This document shows, one piece after another, positions 8,064 to 15,562 of a stretch of DNA of 64,000 nt. The first letter of the stretch is position 1; each line of letters begins with the position of its first letter. The notes beneath the pieces are model-generated. The model saw nothing but the letters and a program-made list of their open reading frames with translations. It had not been told where the DNA came from and ran no database searches. Source of the DNA: an uncultured Cytophagales bacterium (GTDB lineage Bacteria; Bacteroidota; Bacteroidia; Cytophagales; Amoebophilaceae); contig CAMNOX010000002.1 in NCBI GenBank assembly GCA_946547305.1, forward strand, positions 1 through 64,000. The letters are read 5' to 3'. A program made the position numbers and the translations under genes.

Positions 8064-9356
8064 TTATCCTTCATCTGCGTCAATATTTATATTTTCATTA
8101 TTTAGTTTTCCTTCGGGGTGATTGTCAAATAAATCGCAATGATGTTGTATACATGTAATATAACCAGAATAGGCACCATTGAAATTATGAATTCGTAATA
8201 TGCTGTTCAAAATTAGTCTTGAAAAAAATTTTTCACTTACAGGTGTTGGGGTTTTTACCTTATAACTATCATAGCTTACCCAAGTATTATTTATTTTTCT
8301 AAATGTATAAAAATGAAATTTTTCGGCAAAGAATAGAATTGCAGTAAAAGGGATAAAATTACCATTATAATTATACGCAGAGTAATTTAAGCTATTAGTG
8401 CCTTTGATATTTGTAAAATCGTAACATAAATGACAGTCAACTTGTACACTGAATTTATGTCCACAGTGTTTACCACGGTATCTAAGTAATGAATTATTAT
8501 ATGTTAGTTGAAGACCTTGACCAGTATTAAGTTCATCTTTGATCTTACCCAATATTTCACTAGCGAAGTCAAAATATTGAAAACTACCGTATGTTGGACG
8601 TTCACCGTTTTCGTCTTCATGTAGTCGAAGATAATCACAATTTTGGTAGTTGTCAAAATAGGCTTTCATAACAGAAATACATCTTATTGTATCAGTAAAG
8701 TTAGGATGATTTACGGCTTCATAAAAAAACTTGCAAACTTCAAATGTTACTGGATAGTTTTCTTCTAAAAGGAGTCCATTTTCGAATAAATAGTTTAAAA
8801 GATAGAACAATTTTATTCTATATGGGTCACTTAACATTGCAGTAAAATATGATTCTAAGACACAATTATTGTCTTCGTGTTTTACTAGGCATCTTGGGAG
8901 TTTTAAATTAGAGTTTTCGTAGGTATATTTTTTATTGATAAAGTCATCATTTACTATCCAATTTATTTTGATTATTTTCTCCCTGACATCATTGATATTA
9001 TCTATCTCATTTATGGCTTTATTAATTCCAAGGTGCTGTATTATAATTTTTGGAGTTAATATATCTGTCGTTACTTCATCGAGTGTTTTAACAGTATCGT
9101 CAGCTTCATTTACTATTCTTAAATAATTCTCAGCAATTTTATTTATATCTTGTTGGGTTAGATTTCTATTATCTTGTAGATAGTAATAAATATCTCTATC
9201 ATCAACTCCGTGTTTTTCTTTATAATACGAGCTAGTATTATTTTGATTACAACATCGACATGATTGACAACATTTACACTGTTGGCTCGGTTTACACTGA
9301 ATTGAGAGATTAGTCAAAAATACCAATAATACATTTATAAAATAGCGTAAAACCAT
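8064..9356 (-). CDS. Secreted USP-like cysteine protease, Cys-cluster tagged (copy 4 of 4)
   Basis: First gene of the tandem array. Its signal peptide differs from copies 2 and 3 (MVLRYFINVLLVFLTNLSIQ) and is followed by CKCCQSCRCCNQNN. Candidate triad: Cys165 (NNCVLESYF), His348 (FHFYTFRK) and Asp363 (SYDS). A DCHLC motif lies near residue 308. It shares a C-terminal extension of about 25 residues with copy 1, while copies 2 and 3 end earlier. The mosaic of shared segments suggests recombination between copies. It is divergently arranged to rpsH, with about 105 bp between the two starts. Confidence 0.75.
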   Translation of the reverse strand: MVLRYFINVLLVFLTNLSIQCKPSQQCKCCQSCRCCNQNNTSSYYKEKHGVDDRDIYYYLQDNRNLTQQDINKIAENYLRIVNEADDTVKTLDEVTTDILTPKIIIQHLGINKAINEIDNINDVREKIIKINWIVNDDFINKKYTYENSNLKLPRCLVKHEDNNCVLESYFTAMLSDPYRIKLFYLLNYLFENGLLLEENYPVTFEVCKFFYEAVNHPNFTDTIRCISVMKAYFDNYQNCDYLRLHEDENGERPTYGSFQYFDFASEILGKIKDELNTGQGLQLTYNNSLLRYRGKHCGHKFSVQVDCHLCYDFTNIKGTNSLNYSAYNYNGNFIPFTAILFFAEKFHFYTFRKINNTWVSYDSYKVKTPTPVSEKFFSRLILNSILRIHNFNGAYSGYITCIQHHCDLFDNHPEGKLNNENINIDADEG

Positions 9357-9461
9357 ATGGTGAAGTTAATATTTTATTATGTGTAGTTAAAAAAAACTTA
9401 AATTTACTTTTTGAATGAAATATTATATTAGACTAAAATCGTATAGGTTAAGTAGAGGCTT

Positions 9462-9854
9462 ATGATAACTAGTTTTATAGGGAACGCATTAACAAAGATA
9501 AGGAATGCCGTTAGAGTTAGACATGAAGACGTAACAGTTGATACGAATAAGTTAATTGTAAGAATTCTTGGAATTTTAAAGGATTGTGGGTTCATTGAGG
9601 CTTTTGAATTAAAAAAGTTAGACAATAATAAAAATATAGCAAATATTAAATTGAAATATACTCCTAACCCTAGTATTGTAGAGTTGAAATTGGTTAGTAA
9701 ACCTGGAAGGAGATGTTATGTCAAGTCTAAAGATATTCCTAGGGTTTATAATGGATTAGGTATAGGTATTTTGTCCACCTCTAAGGGTGTAATGAATGAT
9801 AAAGAAGCAAGGAGACAAAATGTTGGTGGGGAGTTAATTTGTACTGTTTTTTAA
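9462..9854 (+). CDS. rpsH: 30S ribosomal protein S8
   Basis: 130 residues, full length for S8, which binds the central domain of 16S rRNA during small-subunit assembly. The C-terminal signature is intact (GIGILSTSKGVMNDKEARRQNVGGELICTVF region). It begins the surviving piece of the spc operon. The genes normally upstream (rplN, rplX, rplE, rpsN) are absent; a divergent secreted protease gene stands there instead. It is one of the few genes here with an AGAGG stretch before the ATG, eight to nine bases away. rplF follows after 10 bp. Confidence 0.97.
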   Translation: MITSFIGNALTKIRNAVRVRHEDVTVDTNKLIVRILGILKDCGFIEAFELKKLDNNKNIANIKLKYTPNPSIVELKLVSKPGRRCYVKSKDIPRVYNGLGIGILSTSKGVMNDKEARRQNVGGELICTVF

Positions 9855-9864
9855 AAATAAAAGT

Positions 9865-10422
9865 ATGTCAACGACTAGTAAAGATATAAATATTCCACAA
9901 GGGGTTAATGTAAAGTTTGACAAAAGTAGTTTTATCGTCGAGGTTAGTGGACCGAAAGGAACGGTCACTGAGGTCTTTGATGGGGCTAATATTGCAGTTA
10001 ATAATGATAAACTCAGCGTATCATTAGACAATTCAAAGTTTAAATCTAGTGATGTCGGCAAGATACTTGGGCTTTATTATGTGTTGATTAAAAACATGAT
10101 TGAAGGTGTTAGTGCTGGATTTAAAAAGAGTTTAGATTTGATTGGAAAGGGGTATAAGGCAGCGTTAATAAATAAAGGAGTGATAGAATTTGATTTAGGT
10201 TTTTCGCATAAGGTTTTGTTTTGTATCCCTGATGGTATAACCTGCGAAATAAAGTCTGATAAGGTAAAGAACATTATAACAATTTGTGGTAGTGATAAAG
10301 CTTTGGTCGGTCAAATATCAGCCAAAATAAGGGATTTGAGACCAGTTGAACCTTATAAGGGTAATGGTTTTAGATATACTGGTGAGGATATTAAATTGAA
10401 GGTTGGAAAGAAAGTTAAATAA
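9865..10422 (+). CDS. rplF: 50S ribosomal protein L6
   Basis: 185 residues, a normal length for L6, which sits near the factor-binding site of the large subunit. The C-terminal signature is clear: RDLRPVEPYKGNGFRYTGE. No Shine-Dalgarno site precedes the ATG (AAAAATAAAAGT), as expected for Bacteroidota. It lies between rpsH and rplR in the standard order and is presumably co-transcribed. Confidence 0.97.
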   Translation: MSTTSKDINIPQGVNVKFDKSSFIVEVSGPKGTVTEVFDGANIAVNNDKLSVSLDNSKFKSSDVGKILGLYYVLIKNMIEGVSAGFKKSLDLIGKGYKAALINKGVIEFDLGFSHKVLFCIPDGITCEIKSDKVKNIITICGSDKALVGQISAKIRDLRPVEPYKGNGFRYTGEDIKLKVGKKVK

Positions 10423-10437
10423 TTAGATATTGAGTTT

Positions 10438-10794
10438 ATGAGAGATAGTAAGTTTGAAAAAAAAAGGGAGAAGAAAAAGAGAAAGATTAATTCTAGGTTG
10501 AGAGGATCATTCGATAGGCCTTGCGTTACTATTTTTAAAAGTAATACATCGATTTACTGCAATTTAATTGATAGAAAAAATAATAATGTTCTGGCTTCTG
10601 TGTCGTCTAGAAGTTTATTTAAGGACAGTAAAAATTGTAATATTGAAAAGGCCACTGAAACTGGAAAAAAGATGGGAGAGAAAATAAAGGAATTAAAATT
10701 TGATAGCATTATATTTAATAGGAACGGTTATTTATATCATGGCAAGGTAAAAGCCTTAGCCGATGGCATAAGGAATTGTGGTATAAAGTTTTAG
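10438..10794 (+). CDS. rplR: 50S ribosomal protein L18
   Basis: 118 residues, the usual length. L18 carries 5S rRNA into the large subunit. The basic N-terminus (KKREKKKRKINSRLRG) and the C-terminal FNRNGYLYHGKVKALADGIRNCGIKF region are typical. The order rplF-rplR-rpsE is canonical, with three bases to rpsE, which points to translational coupling. Confidence 0.97.
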   Translation: MRDSKFEKKREKKKRKINSRLRGSFDRPCVTIFKSNTSIYCNLIDRKNNNVLASVSSRSLFKDSKNCNIEKATETGKKMGEKIKELKFDSIIFNRNGYLYHGKVKALADGIRNCGIKF

Positions 10795-10797
10795 GAT

Positions 10798-11316
10798 ATG
10801 AAAGAGAGGAAAAAATTAGTAAATAATTCTATTCAAGACGAGTTTAATTACACTACGCTAATGAGTAAAAAAGTAGTGAAGGTAATTAAAGGAGGGAGAA
10901 GAATGAGATTTTTTGCTTTAGTTGTAGCTGGGAATAAAAAGGGCTTAGTAGGTTTTGGTACAGGGAAAGCTGAGGATGTTCAAGCATCGATAGAAAAAGC
11001 GAAAAGAGCAGCAATAAAAAATCTTTTTAGAATACCGATAATAAATAAGACAATTCCACATGAGGTTTTTGGAAAATATAACGGAAGTAAAATTATATTC
11101 TTCCCAGCGAGTAGTGGAACTGGTATAAAAGTCGGAGGAGCTGCAAGAGTTGTTTGTGAATCGGCTGGGCTAGAAGATGTTATGTCAAAATATATTAGAA
11201 GAAATAGTAAACCTAATGGGTTAAGAGCAGCGATAAATGCACTTATGAAGTTACGAGACCCTATATCGATTGCAAAAGATAGAGGGGTTGCACTAGAAAA
11301 AGTTTTTAATGGATAG
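10798..11316 (+). CDS. rpsE: 30S ribosomal protein S5
   Basis: 172 residues. S5 is needed for decoding accuracy and small-subunit assembly. The N-terminal RNA-binding signature is present (VVKVIKGGRRMRFFALVV, then GLVGFGTGKA), and the C-terminal domain is complete. In most bacteria rpmD (L30) follows; here only three bases separate rpsE from rplO, so rpmD is missing from its usual place. Confidence 0.97.
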   Translation: MKERKKLVNNSIQDEFNYTTLMSKKVVKVIKGGRRMRFFALVVAGNKKGLVGFGTGKAEDVQASIEKAKRAAIKNLFRIPIINKTIPHEVFGKYNGSKIIFFPASSGTGIKVGGAARVVCESAGLEDVMSKYIRRNSKPNGLRAAINALMKLRDPISIAKDRGVALEKVFNG

Positions 11317-11319
11317 ATT

Positions 11320-11802
11320 ATGAAAAACGTTAATTTACATAGTTTAAAATACAACAGAGGGGCTGTGATAAAAAGGAAGATCGTCGGTAGAGGTGTTGGT
11401 TCTGGACATGGTAGTAAATGTGGAAAAGGAAGTAACGGTAATAAACAAAGAAGTGGATATCGTTATAGACCTGGATTTGAAGGTGGACAGACTCCTTTAA
11501 AAAAGAAGCTCCCTATGATAAGGAGAATTAACAAATTTAGGAAGGATACTCCAAAAACTATAACTACTGATATGTTAGCTAGAGTTATAAATTCTGGAAT
11601 AAAAGAGATAGATAGTACAGTTTTATCTAATAAAAGGCTTATAAAACCTGATGAAAACTATAAGGTAGTGCTTGGTAGAATTAGCGATATAGATTTCAAA
11701 TCTATTATTGTAAAGGCAATTAGGTTCTCAAAAAGTGCAAAAGAGTTTATAGAATCTAAGGGTGGTAAATGTTTAGAAGAGGCGGAAAGTAAAGTGAAAT
11801 AA
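11320..11802 (+). CDS. rplO: 50S ribosomal protein L15
   Basis: 160 residues. L15 is a late large-subunit assembly protein. The Gly/Arg/Lys-rich N-terminal extension (VGRGVGSGHGSKCGKGSNG) and FEGGQTPLKKKLP are diagnostic. It directly follows rpsE and precedes secY by 15 bp, in the normal spc order apart from the missing rpmD. Confidence 0.97.
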   Translation: MKNVNLHSLKYNRGAVIKRKIVGRGVGSGHGSKCGKGSNGNKQRSGYRYRPGFEGGQTPLKKKLPMIRRINKFRKDTPKTITTDMLARVINSGIKEIDSTVLSNKRLIKPDENYKVVLGRISDIDFKSIIVKAIRFSKSAKEFIESKGGKCLEEAESKVK

Positions 11803-11817
11803 AATAAAATTGTAGCG

Positions 11818-13098
11818 ATGTTTAGAAATATAAGAATATTAATAAATTTTTTAAGGTCGTCTGAGTTGACTGATAGATTGGTTAAGACGTTATTTTATTT
11901 GTTGATATTTAGAGTTGGCACTTATATTATCTTACCTGGTGTTAATGTCGCTACTGTAAATACTACAAGAGGTGGGTTATTGGGCTTGCTTGATACATTC
12001 GTCGGGGGAGCATTTGCAAGAAAATCTATATTCAGCCTCGGTATTATGCCTTACATAAGCGCGTCAATAATTATACATATGATGACCTTATTATTTCCTA
12101 GTTTCTATAAAATACAAATGGATGGTGAATCCGGGAGAAGAAGAATGAATCAGTTGACTAAATATCTAACTATATTTATAAGTATTTTTCAAGGGATTGC
12201 TTTCTTCTCATCAAACATAAGTCAAGAGGAGTTATTAATAAATAAAAAGTTATTTATAGCCATGTCTGTTGTTATTATGACCGCTGGTACAATGCTATGT
12301 GTATGGTTAGGTGAAAAAATAACAGATAACGGAATAGGCCAAGGTACATCATTATTAATATTAGTAGGTATAATATCATCTTTCCCTTCTGCTGTTTATA
12401 GTGAATACCTATTAAAAAAAGGAGATTTTATGGTGTTACTTATCGAATATGGCTTATTGTTTTTAGTAACAGCTTTTGTTGTATCGTTGTCTCTGGCAAC
12501 TAAGAGAATAAAGTTATTGTACGTTAGAGAAATAATGGAGTTTGATGAATTGACAAAAAAAAGACAGTATTTACCATTAAAATTGCTTTCTGCAGGTGTA
12601 ATGCCTATTATATTTGGTAATGTTGTGCTAATGTTTATTGCATTTTTGTGTAATTTTCTGTCAAGTAGAAGTACATTAGCACTTAATGTATATAGCTCAT
12701 TGAACAATCCATTATCATGGGGATACAATATAACCTTTTTTATATTAGTAGTCCTCTTTACATATTTGTACACGTCAATAAATGTGAACTCTGTAAAAAT
12801 CGCAAGTGATTTAAAAGGAAATTCATGTTTTATTCCTGGAGTTAAACCTGGGAAAGAAAGTGCGGAGTACATAGACTCGCTGTTAGATGTTATAACGTTT
12901 CCTGGGTCAATATGTATAGCATTTATAGCATTTTTGCCTGTATTAGCTAGTTATTTTAATGTTGGGATGCAGTTAGCACATTTTTATGGTGGAACATCAA
13001 TGTTAATAGCTGTGCCATCTGCAATAGAAATCTGGAAACAAATAAAATCTTATTGGTTGTTGTATAAATATGACAATCTTGAGATGTATGATGAATAA
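11818..13098 (+). CDS. secY: Protein translocase subunit SecY
   Basis: 426 residues with about ten membrane segments; it forms the Sec channel in the inner membrane through which the many secreted proteins of this window would pass. Recognisable parts are the plug region (GLLGLLDTFVGGAFARKSIFSLGIMPYI), MDGESGRRRMNQLTKYLT, and the C-terminal IDRLLDVITFPGS-like stretch. It is the last gene of the operon piece. infA, rpmJ and the alpha operon genes that usually follow are not here; a peptide-binding protein gene comes instead after 131 bp. Confidence 0.97.
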   Translation: MFRNIRILINFLRSSELTDRLVKTLFYLLIFRVGTYIILPGVNVATVNTTRGGLLGLLDTFVGGAFARKSIFSLGIMPYISASIIIHMMTLLFPSFYKIQMDGESGRRRMNQLTKYLTIFISIFQGIAFFSSNISQEELLINKKLFIAMSVVIMTAGTMLCVWLGEKITDNGIGQGTSLLILVGIISSFPSAVYSEYLLKKGDFMVLLIEYGLLFLVTAFVVSLSLATKRIKLLYVREIMEFDELTKKRQYLPLKLLSAGVMPIIFGNVVLMFIAFLCNFLSSRSTLALNVYSSLNNPLSWGYNITFFILVVLFTYLYTSINVNSVKIASDLKGNSCFIPGVKPGKESAEYIDSLLDVITFPGSICIAFIAFLPVLASYFNVGMQLAHFYGGTSMLIAVPSAIEIWKQIKSYWLLYKYDNLEMYDE

Positions 13099-13229
13099 TA
13101 TTTGTACAATAGAAACCATTTGTTAAAATAAAAATTCATTAAATAAAAAATTATACTGTTCTTTATAGTCTATAATTTGTAGTGTTTAAAATATTTAACG
13201 TTTGATAGGTATAATTTTAACTATCAAGT

Positions 13230-14858
13230 ATGTCTAGGTTAATTGGAAAAATATGCGCTGCATTAACAGCAGCTTGTGCGATAATAACATATAAATGGTT
13301 TAGTGCTTCAAAAACACGAAAATGTAAGGTATTAGTTGAGAATCTAGGGAATAATATACCTACTTTTAATCCACATAATATAAATGATCTTGCTTCTTTA
13401 AGAATAGCATATGATATATACGAAGGATTAATAAGATATAATATAAACGGAGAGTTAGTGCTTACTGGTGCTACAAGGTATGAAGTTTCTGATGATTTTA
13501 AAAAGTATACCTTCTACCTTAGAGAAAATGCTAAGTGGACTAATGGGGACCCTGTAACTGCAGATGATTATGTTTTTTCATATAGAAGAGCATTAGTTTT
13601 GGCTAAATTTTATGATAGTTTATTATATCCAATAAAAAACGCAAAAAAAGTTAAAGCCGGAGATATAGATCCATCAGAATTAGGTGTATATGCAGATGGT
13701 AAATTTAAATTAGTGATAGAGCTTGAAGAGCCTAATTCTGAATTTATACATTACGTGACTCTACCAATATTCCTACCAACACATAAAAAGAATTTTGAAA
13801 ATGACCCTATTGGATTTTCTAATTACAGGAATATAGTTAGTAATGGGGCATATAAAATAAAAAAATACGTCATGAATGATAAGATAATATTAGAAAAGAG
13901 TGAAAAGTATTGGGACAAAGATAATGTTAAAATAGATGAGGCTGTATTTTTGATGATCACCAAAGGGACTGTGGATCTTAATTCATTTAGAGCTGGGGAA
14001 ATTGATATAACATATTATGAGTTACCGGCATATGATGCAGAAAAGTATATTAAGGAGTTTGGAAGCATGTATAAGATATATGATGTTCTTGAGCAGGATA
14101 AGTTAGTATTCAATATGAAAAATAATAAACTTAAGGATATTAGGGTTAGGAAAGCATTAAGTATGGCCATCGATAGAAATAAATTAAATACTGCTATATT
14201 AAAAAATTCGATGCCTTCATATGCAATAATTCCAGAAAATATGCAAAATGGTAAGTATAAAGACGATATAAAAGGATTGGACTCATTTAAATGGATTAAT
14301 GCTACAGACAAAGAAAGATGTGATGAGGCTAGAGAATTGCTTAAGAGCGCAGGGTATTCAACTAAAAATAAATTAAATATAGAAATCTACAGTTACACTT
14401 CTGAATTGAATAAGAAGGTAATTGAAGCAATTAAAGACATGTATGAATCCACATTTGAGGGTGTTGTAACTTGCGATCTAAGGTTTGATGATTGGAGCGC
14501 ATTTGAAGATAATGTTCTTAAAGGTAAGTTTGAAATTATCGGGACATCATGGATAGCAGATTATAATTTACCATCTAATTTCACAATGCTTTATACAACC
14601 AATAACGTTGGGAACCATGGATTCGTCTCAGAAAAGTCTTATGATGATTTATATATGGAAGGGTTGAGGTGTTCCGGAACTGACTGTGAAAATATTCAAC
14701 ATTTACTTAACGCTGTTGGAACTAATGGATACTATGTATCTCCATATTCTATTAAATCTCATAGACGATTAGTTAGTGATAAAGTTATTGGATTTAATAC
14801 AGTTAATAATAAGTTAGAAAGGTACATAACTAAAGACCTTGATATTGTAATACTATAA
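13230..14858 (+). CDS. Oligopeptide ABC transporter substrate-binding protein (family 5)
   Basis: 542 residues, normal for OppA/DppA-type proteins. A hydrophobic N-terminal segment (residues 5-20) is a signal or anchor, followed by the family 5 fold: IPTFNPHNINDLASLRIAYDIYEGL, then LRENAKWTNGDPVTADDYVFSYRRAL, and later KDIRVRKALSMAIDRNKL. It would bind peptides in the periplasm and pass them to a permease. No permease or ATPase genes lie nearby, so it is an orphan here. Peptide import suits a host-dependent bacterium with few biosynthetic pathways. Which peptides it binds cannot be said. Confidence 0.92.
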   Translation: MSRLIGKICAALTAACAIITYKWFSASKTRKCKVLVENLGNNIPTFNPHNINDLASLRIAYDIYEGLIRYNINGELVLTGATRYEVSDDFKKYTFYLRENAKWTNGDPVTADDYVFSYRRALVLAKFYDSLLYPIKNAKKVKAGDIDPSELGVYADGKFKLVIELEEPNSEFIHYVTLPIFLPTHKKNFENDPIGFSNYRNIVSNGAYKIKKYVMNDKIILEKSEKYWDKDNVKIDEAVFLMITKGTVDLNSFRAGEIDITYYELPAYDAEKYIKEFGSMYKIYDVLEQDKLVFNMKNNKLKDIRVRKALSMAIDRNKLNTAILKNSMPSYAIIPENMQNGKYKDDIKGLDSFKWINATDKERCDEARELLKSAGYSTKNKLNIEIYSYTSELNKKVIEAIKDMYESTFEGVVTCDLRFDDWSAFEDNVLKGKFEIIGTSWIADYNLPSNFTMLYTTNNVGNHGFVSEKSYDDLYMEGLRCSGTDCENIQHLLNAVGTNGYYVSPYSIKSHRRLVSDKVIGFNTVNNKLERYITKDLDIVIL

Positions 14859-14910
14859 AAATATTTGGTTTTAAAAATTTTAACTATTAATTACAAAAAT
14901 AGTTAGTCTT

Positions 14911-15537
14911 GTGGATATAAATTTTGCTAGAGTCAAATATATAATAGATTATTTCGATGATAAACCATTAATAAGAACAGAATTAAAATATAGAAACGAT
15001 TACGAGTTATTGATTTCAGTTATTCTAAGCGCTCAATGTACAGATAAACGGATTAATGAAATTTCCCCAAGTCTTTTTAATGTTTATGGTAGTTTCAAAG
15101 AGCTATCGAGCGCAAATTTTAAGGATGTTTTTGAATTAATAAAATCAGTTTCATATCCGGTAGAAAAAGCTAAAAGGATAATTGAAGTATCAAATATAAT
15201 TCATAACGAATATAATGATATAATTCCAAACAATTTCGAAAAGCTATTAAAAATCAATGGAATTGGGAGGAAAACTGCTAATTTAGTACTTTCAATATTA
15301 TATGGATATGAAGGAATAGCGGTTGATACGCATGTAGCAAGGGTGTCTAATAGGTTATGTTTAGTAAATAGTAAAAATGCTAATATTATCGAAAGAGAGC
15401 TAAGTTATCTGTTCCCTCGTAAATATTATAACAAGATAAATCCATGGTTTGTGATTTTTGGACGATATCAATGTAAGGCAATAGGACCAAAATGTAGCAA
15501 CTGTGGGTTAAAAAAAATATGTAAAAATTTTGAATAA
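14911..15537 (+). CDS. nth: Endonuclease III
   Basis: 208 residues, a full-length DNA glycosylase/AP lyase that removes oxidised pyrimidines. The helix-hairpin-helix NGIGRKTANLVLSILYG carries the catalytic Lys, the VDTHVARVSNRL motif carries the catalytic Asp, and the C-terminal iron-sulphur loop is intact with spacing C-x6-C-x2-C-x5-C. The start is GTG at 14911 (the protein begins MDINFARVKY). It stands alone between the peptide-binding protein and the MutS-like gene. Confidence 0.95.
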   Translation: MDINFARVKYIIDYFDDKPLIRTELKYRNDYELLISVILSAQCTDKRINEISPSLFNVYGSFKELSSANFKDVFELIKSVSYPVEKAKRIIEVSNIIHNEYNDIIPNNFEKLLKINGIGRKTANLVLSILYGYEGIAVDTHVARVSNRLCLVNSKNANIIERELSYLFPRKYYNKINPWFVIFGRYQCKAIGPKCSNCGLKKICKNFE

Positions 15538-15562
15538 GAAAAAAAATATATATCGATAAAGT

